Below are positions 1 to 12,764 of a DNA stretch of 64,000 bases, one piece after another; position 1 is the first letter of the stretch; each line of letters opens with the position of its first letter. The position numbers and the translations under genes are program-made. This DNA comes from Tamarix chinensis (taxonomy: Eukaryota; Streptophyta; Magnoliopsida; Caryophyllales; Tamaricaceae), in the NCBI GenBank assembly GCA_030549775.1, contig CM060175.1, positions 17,528,212 to 17,592,211 on the forward strand. The letters are read 5' to 3'. A model generated the notes under the pieces. The model searched no databases. It saw only the letters and a list, made by a program, of their open reading frames with translations, and had not been told where the DNA came from.

Positions 1-2745
1 AATTTTATCCTCTTTATTGATCTTTTCACCACTAAAAATAATCTATAAATCCTAAAATTACTATTCATACACGAAATTACTTCCCTGCACTTCCATGATC
101 AGATTTTGTATCAATTTGACCATTTTCTTATTCATTCAACAAAATTTGAGCCAAAGTTACTCGTATGCACTTTCTACCTATGTTAGTTGTATCATTTTGG
201 CTTTTTGTGCACTCAATTTTCTTTACTTGCATCCCCCATGCTTATATTTGACCTTGTACCTACACACCATCACCTCCCACATCCCTTAGTTGATTGATTG
301 GTTTTAGTAACTTTATTAAACCTAAGTATACTCCACCACCTTATACACTCAGCCACCTTGTCCTCTATCATTTAAGTGTTGAACAAGCTACCTCTTCCCC
401 CTCTTGTGGCTGTAAATTTTTGGTTCCTCCATCCCCTATTTATACCCCATATGTATTTCTTTTTTTTTTCATTAAGCATTTCTCTCATTTTCTCCTCTTA
501 GTTGCTTCCACCTCTCTCTTCATTTTGGTTATTTTTGCTAAAAATTCTTAAGCTTTGTTGAGCTTATAACCAAGACCCATCTTCCTCTCTTTCTCCTTAT
601 TCTTTTATTTTCACTTCTATATTTCCTTCTATCTAGCCTTTATTTATTTTTAAATAAATAAATAATGTTATATTTTTGGTTAAATTGTTAAGTTGTCATC
701 TTTTATCTTCTCCTCTTGTGCCTCCATCTTTCGAAGGTGTTGATATTCTTTGTGTTATTTTACTATTTATGTTCGGAAAGAGGTAACCCATATGCTCCTA
801 ATAAATATATAAAAAACATGTAATAGCATGTTTGGATTTTTTTTTATGTTATACTTAAGTGTAATTTATGCTTTCTTGTAATCTCATAAAAAAGTATTCA
901 TGCACCATATATTATTATTAATTTATCTAAGTGTGTGACCCTGTATTTTTATGCAAAGGTATGTTAAATTTATGTATTTTAAATATATATATGTGATAGC
1001 ATATTAAAATAGGGTTGTTTGTGTTAAAATAATTATACATGATTACGGTTTTATGTTCTAAATGAGCTTAATTGTGTTTTAGGGGCAAAGTGGTGTTTTT
1101 TTCACTCCTAAAAATTTCTAGAATTAAAATTTTATATTAATATTCCTATTTTAATGTTATTTAATCATACCATGGATTTCATTTAATTCTAATAACAATT
1201 GGTAGTTAAAGTGGGAAATTATTGAGTAAATAACATACAAGGGCATTTTGGTCATTTATGACTTATTATGCCTAAAAGTGTGAATAATTGGATTAGGATG
1301 ACCTTAATGAATTTCTAGGTTGACCTTAGTGTTAACCTTGATTTTGGTTTGGATTATTGACCTTATGGTCGACTTGAATAATTGGAAATAAAAGAAAAAT
1401 GGTTAAATATGAAGTTGGAATCGTTGTGCATTATGTGATATTTTATGATCACCTTATTAAGATATTAATATTTAAATTGGAAGACCTTGAGATTTGGGAA
1501 TGGTTGCTCTTTAGGGTTAGCTACCCTAGAGACGAGGTAGAAGCCCTCGATTTGGTTTGGTGGTTTTGTCGGATGCCTTGGCATTTCGGCTAAGGCCCTA
1601 GTCTACTCTATAGGTGACTTATGGGCCCTATAGGATATATTGATACTTAAGGATTAGGTGTCTTAGGATAGGAGGATATTGCGTTGTTGTGTTGCACTAG
1701 TATGACAGGAGTACTTGCATGTCTCTGGGTTACAAGTTGGGAGGATACTGTGTTGCTTTAGTGTGTCGGTATGACCAGTGTACTTATATGTCTCTGGGTT
1801 ATTATTGTATCCCCTTGAGTAATTAAAATATAAATAATTGTTGTATGAGGATTTAAATGGATTGATGTTATTTGTCGATTTGGTAGTTGCCTCCGCGCAC
1901 TACTTAGTTTTGATATGTTGGTTTGATAGTTGCATTTGTGCACCATATGGATTTGGTGTATTGGTTGGTAATTGTCTCAGTGATTTTCTTATCATGTTAT
2001 AAGTGGAATAGATGTGATTATTGTGAAAGGCCTTTTTATTTTCGTGGAACGCCCTTGATATAATTGGATTAATAAAATAGTTGTAATATGGTTAAGTTTG
2101 ATGTGATAGAGATGTGGCATATGGTATGATATGAGTTATGGTATGAATGTGGCACTTAGCTATGGTATGTACTATTTAACATGTTATGACATGATACTTT
2201 GTATTATCTTATATGTGCTCCATGTGATATATACATGCTTAGTGATGTATATTGGTTTACTAAGTACCGTTTTACTGATGGGTTCTGTTTTATGGTCCCT
2301 TGCCTATTCAATGTATAGTCTTTACCTTACAAGAGTAATTTGAGGGTACAACTTTATGGCTTTTGGTAGGGGTTGAGAGTTAGGAATATCCAGTGTCCAT
2401 TCCGGCATGTTTTGATCTGGATATCTTTTGGACTCCTATGTCCCCTTATATATTTCTTTCCTTTTTCGGTTGTAACTCTTTTGTTTAATCTTGTGTTATT
2501 AGAATGGTTTAATATTTTAATGAAACATTTCTCTTCTTCTTATCCATTGTTATTCTTAATTTAAGCGGATAAACGTTTTAGCCTTAATAATTAGTGTAAG
2601 AAAGGTAGAGGAACCAGACTTATACTAATAGAGGAACAGACTTATACTAAGTGTGGCGGTAACATCCTACATTTTTATTACCTTAGCTTCCACAATCAAC
2701 TCTTTTTTAAAGAAATTTTCAAGTTCTAAAAATGGGGGAGTTACA
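1..2745 (+). mobile_element. 3' part of a long gypsy-type LTR (family L), 5' end outside window
   Basis: The right end reads GGGGGAGTTACA, the usual terminus of the long LTRs in this window. It is preceded by a block with 'AGTGTGGCGGTAACATCC' that recurs near 8810 and 34170. The segment near 1490-1560 ('GGGAATGGTTGCTCTTTAGG' then 'GTTAGCTACCC') recurs near 7640 and 52280, so the order of blocks matches other plus-oriented copies. A pyrimidine-rich stretch lies at about 340-620. No coding capacity is credible; the short reading frames are low-complexity. The family assignment is by visual comparison only. Confidence 0.65.
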
Positions 2746-3423
2746 AAGGTTGTAGAGGTTCTTTAGTTAGGCTCATCGATGGCGGGTTTTTGTGGCTGTT
2801 TTGGCAATGACAAGGAGGATGGGAAGGAGAGCTATATTGATTGTGGTGTTTTGATAGAAAAATGGAGGGAGAAGGAAGGTAGTTGAGGGACTTAAATGCA
2901 AAGTGTGGGGTGTATATACATACATACATACATATTTCCTCCTTCCAGCAGAGAGGGAGAAATAAAGGTGAAGTGATTGGACAGGATTTTCACACAACCT
3001 ATCGCGTAAAAAAAAGGGAGTTGATGGTTGATGATGAGAGTGGTGTGTAGGTCATGGAATGGAAGCATGGCTAGGGTATTTGGTTGAGATAGGGAAGGTA
3101 TCACACGCAAGAGGAAAAGGAATCAAGGGAAGGGAAAAAAATAGGCAAGGGAAAGAAAAGAGAATGGGGAAGAAAAAAGAATAAGGAGATTATGGAAGAG
3201 AAAAATATAATATAATGTTTAGAATTAGGATTATGTTAAAATAGTTTAAGGCTAAGGTATGTGTATAATTTATTTAACAACTTTATAGGGTTAGGATTAG
3301 GCTAAAGTATTAAAAATCTAGAATAGAGATTAGAATAAGGTAAAATATAAGTTTTCCAATATTAAAATTGGGTTACAATATTAATTATTTGGTATTAGGG
3401 TCAGCTAAATTCGAGGTATTACA
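2746..3423 (-). mobile_element. LTR fragment in minus orientation, cut by the preceding LTR
   Basis: Read on the minus strand this starts TGTAATACCTCG, a typical terminus here (compare the ends at 25181 and 27133). An AT-rich stretch follows, then a C/T-rich leader (purine-rich on plus, 2750-3190), then it stops at the end of the previous LTR. That is the layout of the first kilobase of the long LTRs. It includes a short (TACA)n tract near 2918-2932. The 5-bp duplication was not identified. Confidence 0.45.
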
Positions 3424-3560
3424 CGGATACTTGATGAATAAGATGAACCCTTTGGTAAACTTCCTTTGTAGCACTCTCATATTTTAAACATCCTCACATC
3501 GTCACCCAATACTAATTTTTACATAATATTTATCGTAAGACTAGAAATTTAATATTGGTG

Positions 3561-4037
3561 TGTTGCAAAAAACCTCCCTCGTCCAGGTGGATAATAATTC
3601 CCTCGGCCCATTGCACAATTATGAGAAAATGTAAGAAATTGCAATCATAAATAATGAATATTTGTGGGAGGAAGAATATAAGACTTTTATTGAGTATAGA
3701 TACTTAGATAAAATTTGGGAGCTTGCACCACCAGTTTCATATGTTTTTTTTTTACCCTTTAATATTGGTTAAGAAAGAGCTTTTTATAGATTCCCCCATA
3801 CTTAGCCAAAATACTCAACCATCATTTGGTTATCTGACTTATACATCTTTTTACCCAACATCAATTATATTTAGGGAAACGTACAGGTTACAAGTTAATG
3901 ATTAACTCTATGAGTTGACCCCTATCAACTTATAGATTGTCAAGTTGATGGGTATTAAATCCCTTATTTTAAGGAATTTTCTAACCATTCCTTGATTTTG
4001 CTTATGTCTTCTCCCTTGATCTCGGATTGGCCGACTC
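3561..4037 (-). mobile_element. Copia 3' LTR, first piece (interrupted)
   Basis: This aligns by eye over its length with 28572-29020, for example 'AGAAAATGTAAG', 'TTTTATTGAGTAT' and 'TTAATGATTAACT'. The two are LTRs of one copia element in minus orientation. The alignment stops at 4037, where a long LTR begins, and resumes at 8904 with 'CCCATCAATTAGTCTTTAG'. This copy begins TGTTGCAAAA; the right copy begins TATTACAAAA, a TG-to-TA change. Confidence 0.65.
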
Positions 4038-6099
4038 TTTAATACTCCAAATTTTTATAACCATAAATTAGAATGTTTAACCTTTTATCTAAAAAAATTA
4101 ATCTTTAATTATTAATTTAATTATTTTTTATCAATCTTTGACTTACAAACCTATATTAATTAATTAATTAATATAATTATTTTATTTTATTTATCTTACT
4201 CTTTTTATTTAAATATACATTAAACCTATAATTTTACCAATGTTATTTTTCTTAATATGATGCCCAAATATTTGGATAAATTAATATAATATTATCCTAA
4301 TAATCTAAATTTAATCTCATTTTTAATCCTAAACCTAAATCTTTTTTCCTTTTCTTTTTCTTGTTTTTTTTGTTTCCCTTTTTCCTTTTTCTTCCCCCTT
4401 CCTTTTTCTCTTGGGCCAACCTATCCCCCTTTCTTTTTTTCTCTCCTTTGCTAACCCATCTCCTATATTTCCTTCTTATTCTTCTCTCATGCATCCTGAC
4501 CTGGCTTTCCTCTTCTCCTACTTTTGCCTTTGCACCCCCTACTAAATGTGCCCTTATGCCCCTTCTTCTCCCCCTACACGTAGTGTTCCTACACCCATTC
4601 ATGCTTGCATCACCACCTTTTCTTTCCCAACCAAACACACCTACACAACCTCCCTCCTCACGTCCCTTTCTGGCTCTACAACCCTCTCTCCCCTCTACCA
4701 ACACCAAGCAACCCTATAAGCCTAGGCCGTTGACACTACGACCCCTGTCTTGCCTGCCCCTTTCCTTACCACTCCCACCTACTCGTCACACGTCTAAGGT
4801 CTCCCTCTTCTCTCCTCCTCCTCCTTCTTCTTCTCTTCTCCCTTGTGTTTTTCTTATCTTTCCCCCGACCTTTCTTTCTTTCTTCTTCTCCCCCACCCTA
4901 TTTTTCCTTACCACCACTAGTTATAGCAATGTCCATTGCCTCCATCACCAACCTAGCCTCTACCATTAGCCACCAGCCATTTTCCTTCATTCCTTCCTTT
5001 TTCATCCTCATCTACAACCATGTCTTCCCTTTCTTCCTCCCCCACAACACTTCTTGTCGATCCTTGCCCCTGCTACCATCTACCCTCCCTGTAGCCACAA
5101 TAGGGTAATGTCAATTTTTTCATTGCCATCTCTTCCACTTGAAACTGCCATATCCTCCACCCTATAACATCTCTACATGACCCCAAGTAGACGCTATATC
5201 CACCATCATGTAGCCTTGTATCCTTATCCTCCACCTCAACACACCCTACCTCTACCACCTCCATTTGGCTTCCCATTCCCCCTCCATTTCCTCCACCGCC
5301 TTAGATTCTCCTAGCCTTCTTAGTGCCACCCAAAGCCTCCACCCACTCTTGCAACATCACCTACAACCACCCTAGCACCACATATTCTTTTTTTCTTCTC
5401 CTCTTTTCCTTATTCTTCTTTCCCTTCTTTGCACCTTTGTCGTCGCTGCCTTTGACCCACCTAAACCACATCATCCAACCACTACCATCTCTACCCCACC
5501 TCCTACACCCAATGACCAAACCAACACCTCCAACCTCTACTAGAACCATCACCCTCCTTTGCATGAATGACTCATGTTGCACATGCAACGTGAGTTATGT
5601 TTTGGGTTTTAATTAATTTTTGTAATATTTAATCTATAAGGGTAGTTTGGTAAATTTAGATTTAATAAATATTTTCAATACAAAAATATTATTTCAATGA
5701 TCAAATATTAATATGGTATTTGTGATATTATTTTTAAGTACAAGAAATTTATTAATGGAGCCTAATCATTTTTAGGTGGTTGTAAAGTTTGTTTTTTATT
5801 AAAAATTAGGCAACCTTTATACTCCACTAAAATATTTAGATATTGTATAATAACACGTTAGAGTTTTGACATGTAATTTATGTTAGACATGACTTATTAC
5901 AAATAATTATGTGATTATTAATGTTATCTTAGAAAATCGAAAAAGAATACATGTTATCCTGTATAAAATGTCATGTATGCAAAAGTGTAATTAAAAGGGA
6001 TCTAATGTTGAGAAGTGATGTTGTATGTTATGTGCAAGTAAGAATGTTTGGTTAATAATGTTTAGACACACTTGTAGCAAAATTATTACTACCATATGC

Positions 6100-7440
6100 C
6101 CTAGGGGCAACTTGCTTATTCAAGCATTACATGATATTTAACTCTAACCAAGATGCCTAATATGTTATAAATACTGCTAAGAATGGAGATAGGGGTTTGT
6201 TGTTCTAGAAACACATGTTTTAGCATGGATATCAATATTTTATGGTCTAGGAAAAATTTTATAATTTTAAATGTGCAACGGTGATTACTCTAATAAGCAT
6301 GCATGATACGTGTTATGTGATGTTGAGAATGAAAATATAGGTTTGTGGTCTTAGGAACACATGTTTCAACATGAATATCAATATTATATGGTCTAAGGAT
6401 ATTTTGGTAATTTTAAATGTATTATGGTGATTATTCTAACAAATATGTATGATAAGTGTTATTTGATATTGAGTATGAGAATAGGAGTTTGTTGTCTTAG
6501 TAACACACGTTTCAGTATGATTATTAATATTATATAGTCTAGGAGTATTTTGGTAATTTTGAGTGGACTATGATGATTACTCTAATAAACATGTATGATA
6601 AGTATCATTTGATGTTAAATATAAGAATAAGGGTTTTTTTTTATCTTAGTAACATCTATTTCAGCATGATTATCTATATTATATGGTATAGGGGCATTTT
6701 GGTAATTTTGCATATACTATGGTGATTGTTCTAGTAATCATGCATGATAAGTGTTATTTGATGCTAAGTATGATAATAGGGGCTTGTTGTCTTATTAACC
6801 CATATTTCAACATGATTATTAATGATTTTATGGTCTAAGGGTATTTTGGTAATTTTGAAAGTATTGTGATGATTATTCAAATAAACATGTATGACGAGTA
6901 ATATTTGATGACAAGTATGAGAATAGGGGTTTTGTTGTTTTAGAACCACATGTTCCGGTATGATTATGAATATTATAGGGTCTAGGGGTATTTTGGTAAT
7001 TTGAAATATACCATGATGAATACTCTAATAAATATGCATGGCATGTGTTGTTCATTATCGATCATGAGTCCAAGAGTTTTGTTATATTAGATGTACTTGT
7101 GTCATCATAATTATTATTATATGGTAGGGTATTTTGGTAATTTGGGGTATGTCATAATGATTATTCTTATAAACATGCAGGATGTATATAATTTATTGAT
7201 TAAGCATGAGAATATGTGTTTTAATGTTCTAAAAGCACATGTTAGGATTTTGTGTGCAAAATGGTGTATAAGGGCCAAATGGTCATTTGGTGCATCGGGT
7301 AACTTAATTATATGATCAATAATTTAATTATGGTGTGTTGCACTTTCATGGCAAGTTGATAAAATATAATGGAATTCGTAATGGGACTGAATGGTAAAGT
7401 GGTAACTTTAGCCTTAGGGATATTTTGGTCATTTTAACCT
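6100..7440 (+). repeat. ~147-bp tandem repeat array, about 7-9 diverged copies
   Basis: The phrase 'TTTTGGTAATTTT' and its neighbours recur at about 6260, 6406, 6552, 6701, 6848, 6995 and 7136, spacings of 146, 146, 149, 147, 147 and 141. Weaker copies lie near 6110, 7282 and 7427. Each unit also has 'AACACATGTTTCAGCATGAT' or a variant of it, and 'ATATGGTCTAGGGGTATTTT'. It lies wholly inside the LTR 4038-8903. Confidence 0.85.
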
Positions 7441-7986
7441 TAAGTGCCTAAGTGTGAGTAGTTGAACCTATAATGACCGTAGTAGACTTCTAATGTTGAC
7501 ATTGATAATGATCTTGATTTTGGTCACCTCATAATGTTGGAAATGAATAAAAAGGTTATGTATAAAGAATTGAATATATGTGATTAATGTGTGTTTTTTG
7601 TGGTTACCCTTATAAAATACTACTACTTAAAGTGAAAGATCTCGAGATTGGGAATGGTGACTCTTTAGGGGTCGCTACGTTAAATACGAGGTTTAGCCCA
7701 TGATTGTTTATGGTTTTTTTGGTGTGTCTTAATGCCCTAGTCAGGCCCTATATCTTACTTTATTTATCTCCACGGACCTAAGTAGGAGTATACATACTTA
7801 TGGATTAGGTGTCATTGTCGGTGACCAGGGTATCTTTGCGTCCCTAGGTTGATAGTCGGTATGATATTGTGCTACCTTTATATGCCAATATGACTAGGAT
7901 ACCTTAGTATCTCTAGGTTTGTTGATCTCTACTCAAGTAAATAAAATGACAATGTTTGATAATTGAATGTAAATGACAATTGGGAT

Positions 7987-8140
7987 GATTTGGTAGTATT
8001 ATTTGTGCCTACGTGTGATTTGGTAGCAACCTTTGTGCTTACCTGTAATTCGGTAGTAGCCTTTATACCTACTTGTGATTCGGTAGAAATCTTTGTGCCT
8101 ACTTGCGATTCGATAGTAGCCTTTGTGCCTACCCGTGATG
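7987..8140 (+). repeat. 30-bp tandem repeat (5-6 units) in LTR
   Basis: The words GATTTGG, AATTCGG and GATTCGG start at 7987, 8017, 8047, 8077, 8107 and 8137 (GATG), exactly 30 bp apart. Each is followed by a GTAG...CTTTGTGCCTAC stretch. Because 30 is a multiple of three, one frame reads as a ten-residue repeat; this is not taken as a protein. Confidence 0.85.
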
Positions 8141-8903
8141 ATGTGTGTGTATTGGTAGTGTTGATATATCTACCTGTGTATTGAGAAGTTATAGGTTGAT
8201 TATGAGAAATATTCCTATTGTTATAACTTGAGAATGATGTAGCTTTTTAATTATACTACAAAGAGCATTCCTTGGATATTCCATTAGTAATTTTCAATTA
8301 TTTATAGATGAATGAGCATTTATAGTATATGATCTTGATGTATGTAGTTATATGAATAATCATCGCATTTCAATTAATATATGCATAACTAAATGTTAAT
8401 GTATTGTTGTGTTGCATCTGATTTGTTCCATCTTGTATAATGGGTTATGTAGTACCATTGTACTAAAGGATTCATTTATTAAGCGCCTACTTATTCAATG
8501 GGTAGTGACCTTTGTAGGTTAGCTCGAAAGCTTTATTAAAGGCTATCATTTGGGTTAAGAGTGTAAGGTTATTTGGGTTTCTATCCAGTGACTTTGACCG
8601 CAAGTGTTATGCATTTCTCATAGTCTTGTTATATTTCCTTTCACTAACATTTTGTAACCACTATTAGTGGATTTTATTTGAAATGTTAATTGATTTCTTT
8701 AACTCTTTCTCTACTCTGGTTTTTAATTGTGATCTTAATTTTAAGTGAAGTGATGTTTTAGCCTTAGCACTTGGTAATATAATGGTAGAGGAAACCGGTC
8801 TAGTACCAAGTGTGGCGGTAACATCCTATAATATACCGTCTTAGCTTATGCATTTAAATTTTAAAAATAAAATTTTTCAGTAGTAAATTTTGGGGATGTT
8901 ACA

Positions 8904-9065
8904 TACTCAACCAACTATTCCCATCAATTAGTCTTTAGTCATCGCCCTTTGACTGGTTGATGTCCCCTAGGTAACACCACTTGACCGGCACCACTTAAAT
9001 GATTCCCCTGTTGACACCACATGGCCATTAGTCTTCTTATTAAGGAACCCAAGAATTATCCCCTT
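8904..9065 (-). mobile_element. Copia 3' LTR, second piece
   Basis: This continues the LTR cut at 4037. 'CCATCAATTAGTCTTTAG' and 'CCTTTGACTGG' match 29030-29060. The right limit is approximate, because similarity to the partner LTR fades after the shared GGAAACC/GGAACCC stretch. Confidence 0.6.
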
Positions 9066-11619
9066 TCTAATATATGAGAAGATATATTTCTTCTCTGCAA
9101 AGAGGAACTATGCACCATCCTTAAATCATCTTTAGTGCAATATAAGTCATGTTTACTTTTGGGCAAGGCTTTATTTTATATACGACTTGTTCTTATCAGG
9201 ATGGAATCTCTCTTGACAAAGTTATCTCTCTTTGAGCACATCTCTTATCCAGTGATATCTAACTTAGTAATGCTTGGATCTTGAGTATAAGTGATCATTC
9301 TTGTTGACATGGATGACACTCTGTGAATTACTAAATACTACAAACTTATCCTATTGTATGTAAATATCCCCGAATAGCCTCTTTATCCACAACATCTACT
9401 CACATCGCTCGATTATGGCTATGTACTTTGTGCCAATATTAGATAGAGCTACACACTTCAACCTAGACCGTCATGTCACAACTTCCCCACAAAAGGTAAA
9501 TAAGAAACCTGATGTTGATCGTCTTGCATCTACAAATCTTGCCATTCTTGAGTCAATATAACACAACAAACTTGGCTCAGCCTGATCGAAACAAATTCTT
9601 ATCCTAGAAGCCCCTTATAAGTACTTTAATATCCACTTCATTACTTTTTAATGATATTTGTAGGGGTTGGATATGTACTGATTGACCACGCTAACAACAA
9701 ATGCAATGCCAGGCTTTGTACACACCATTCCATACATTAAACTTCTAATGGCTAGTGAATAAAGAATTCAGCTCATTTTCTTCCTTCCATTTTCATCTGT
9801 TGGACAAGTGCCTTTCTCAATTAAAATTGGGAATCAAGAGGATTAGAAAATGGCTTTGCCAGGTCCATATTTAATCTCTTAAGTACATTCTCTATATACT
9901 CATCTTGTGATAACCATAGCTTATCCTCACCTCAGACACACATGATGTGTAATCCCAGGATCTACTTGGAATTACCCCGGTCTTTTATTTTGAAAGACTT
10001 AGCCAATTATTATTTCAATGTTGAAATTTGATATTTATTCTAGCCCATTATCAGCATGGTGTCCACATATAGAAGTAGAAGGATGAACACACACTGGTCT
10101 ACCAACGTTTGCTTGTACTCCTATCAAACCATGGGGGACTCAAAGTTTGTGCACTATTGTCCAAGGCTTTGCTTCAGTCCATACCAGCTATTTACTAGCA
10201 TACACATCATACCCTCTCTTTCTTTTACCTAAAACCCCTCAGGTTGTTCCATGTATTCATCCTTCTTGAGGTCTACATGTAAGAAAGTTATGTTGATGTC
10301 AAGTTGCTCCACCTTTAAATATAGAGTAACACCTAGTCCTAAAATCACATAGATGAATGCCATCTTCACCATTGGAGAGAGAATCTCATCATAATCAACC
10401 TCTTGTCTCTAACCAAATCTCTTGACGAGTAGCCTTACCTTGTTCCTCGACTCAATTTTTCCCTCTTTGTGCTTGATCTTGAAAATCTAATTTTATTCAA
10501 GACCTTTCTCCCTTTGTCTTCTCCACAAGCATATACCTATTGTTCTTTTGAAGAGAGTTCATCTATTTCTTCATTTCAACCAACCAATTCTCCTTGTGGA
10601 CATTGCCAAAGGCTTCATCATAGCATAGAGGCTATCCACCGTTTGAGATTAACACATAATCCATTGTAGGTTACTTGCTAGTTGGTTGGTCTTCTAAGTC
10701 TTCCAGTAGATCTTCACACCTCATGTGGAACTTCAAGTGATTTAGACTCTTAGGGTTATACTGGCTTGGGCTCGTAATATTCACTCTCCATTATCTTGGC
10801 TTAGTGCCTCAACATCTTTTCTTCTGAGTTGGAATGTGCCTCGGCCACCCTTAATGGGTCAACCTTTCTTGTCGAGCTTTTTACCCCAACATCACCATTG
10901 GATTCTACAAGATCATTTTATGTATTCCTCCAACCTACCATATTCAACAAATTATTTGATGTTTTAGTCCTCAAAGAACACAAACACCCTTACTTCGGAT
11001 GACCTTCTTAGCCACAAGGACATATAACTTGTAGATGGATTTCTCTTCACCATATCTAATGAACACATACTGAAAAACCTTCTCATACAACTTTTTCTTT
11101 TTGTACTTTGGTATATGGACAAATTCTCAACAACCAAACACTCTCAAATGATTGTAACTCACATCCCTTCCAAGCAACACTCCATCAGCCACATTATTGT
11201 CAAGAGGAGTTGACGGTGATAAGTTTGATGAGGTGACATGTGGTTTGTAAGGCTTTCCCCTAAAATGATATTGGAAGCTAGGAATAAGAGAGTATGCACC
11301 TTACCCTCTCCATCGATGTGTAGTTCATTTGTTCCACCACCCCATTATGCTAAGGAATTTGGGAATGGTCTACTAATGCCAAATTCCATGAGGTTTATAA
11401 TATTCATCAAATGAACCAAGGTATTTGCTTGCGTTGTCTACTTAAATACACTTCAACTTCCTCTTAGTCTTACACTCTACTTTCGCATGGAATATATTGA
11501 AGTTGATCAAAACTTAATCCTTGGTCTTTATGGGAATATACCCATAGCATCTTGGATAATTCATTGATGAAAGTTACAAAGTATGTCGTTCCACCCAATA
11601 ACTTTACCTTCATCGAACC
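9066..11619 (-). pseudogene. Tnt1/Tork-like copia pol remnant: integrase (part), RT, RNase H
   Basis: Conceptual minus-strand translation, with many stops and frame changes, gives copia landmarks in order. Integrase core text with 'TTYFVTFINE' lies near 11560-11600, and 'SYNHLRVFGC' then 'FVHIPK' near 11100-11160. The RT catalytic motif at 10058-10069 reads YVDT instead of YVDD, within 'LLLLYVDTMLIMG'. The RNase H/3' region follows toward 9100. The other half of the polyprotein lies at 27139-28571, separated by the 11625-27133 insertion. Stops throughout and the altered catalytic residue show that it is dead. The Tnt1-like assignment rests on the integrase motifs. Confidence 0.75.
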
Positions 11620-12764
11620 ACATATATAACACCCCCATTTTTCACTACTAAAAAATTTACTTTAAAACATTATAGAAGCAAAAAAAAACACCTATAAAAA
11701 AATGGGGTGTTGCCGTCAAACCTAACATAGGATAGACATCTGTCACTTGTCCCATGTTAGATATAAGGCTTAAGGAAATCAATCAATCCCAAATACAATA
11801 ATATAGTGTGCAAAGATATCGTATATAGATATTATAATAAAATGAGTACAAAAGTTGACCTTCACTGGTCCCCTAAAATGTTCGAATGCATAGGATAAGG
11901 TAAAAGAAAAATATGGAAATACATTAAAGTAAAACAACAAAAGAGTGAGGCCCCAAAACCCTAGTCCATTAAAGACCTACATCAGATATCTGGGAATTCA
12001 CGCTCTCAAACCCCAAGCTTGATGCAAGGTAGCTACTACCAACCATCCTAAAAAACCTATACATGGTTTTCTACTCTTAGGATTGAGCAAATGATTGAAC
12101 AACCAAGCACATCAGTTCATTGCATACCAAGTAAGCCAAGTTATCACCTCAATGGAAGTTACAAGCATGCTAGGCCAAGCCATAATGGGAAATCATGTTA
12201 AATGTAACACTCCAAAATTTACACATTTTTTTTATCCCTTTAAATTTAAAAACTGTAAATTCTGGGGATGCTACCGCCATACTTAGTACTAGACCGGTTC
12301 ACTTCTACCGTTCCAGTACCAAGTACTAAGGCTAAGGAAAATAGTTCACATCGGTATTAAATAATCTAGAGTTCATAAATACAGAATCAGAGTACACATA
12401 AGTCTTTACATAATCCAAAATACGAGAGTTAGTTTTTCAGGGAAAAGAGATAACTATAATAATAAAATTGTTTCTGAAGTGTTAAACATAATTAAAAGAA
12501 AACAGGAATAATAATCTCAAATGGAAAACGACCACGCCACTCCAGGTCTCGATCCATGCCAAAGTCATTACTTGGCCCCACCTGATGTCTCATAGACATC
12601 AATGACATCAAAATAAGCGTCTACTATCTGCAACATGTCAGACGGGCCTTCTGCTTGTGGGAATGAGCAGCATCTATGAAACAGGTGATCAGTACGCTAC
12701 GTACTGAGTAAGGTAAACGAGTACTAAGGCCAACACACAAACACATAAAATCATGTAAGATAAT

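Larger units (their letters stand above)
4038..8903 (+). mobile_element. Solo long LTR (4.87 kb) inserted in the copia LTR
   Basis: The termini are TTTAATACTCC (probably mutated from TGTAATACTCC) and GGGGATGTTACA. The flanks are GACTC (4033-4037) and TACTC (8904-8908), a 5-bp duplication with one mismatch. Removing the insert rejoins the copia LTR in register with its partner copy. From left to right it holds an AT-rich start, a strongly pyrimidine-rich block (4330-5600), a ~147-bp tandem array, a 30-bp array, and the conserved 3' block (8757-8903). There is no PBS, PPT or pol, so it is a solo LTR or LTR-only derivative. The long reading frames at 4361-5616 reflect C/T-rich composition. Confidence 0.75.

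Noticed and set aside
4361..5616. Several plus-strand ORFs of 87-202 codons rich in Pro, Ser, Leu and Phe
   Set aside because: They lie in the pyrimidine-rich leader of an LTR. The same composition gives similar frames in every LTR copy. No domain, and frames overlap on both strands.
7963..8184. Possible repeat protein with ten-residue units
   Set aside because: It is a by-product of a 30-bp DNA repeat inside an LTR. No upstream gene structure, and sister LTRs lack the frame.
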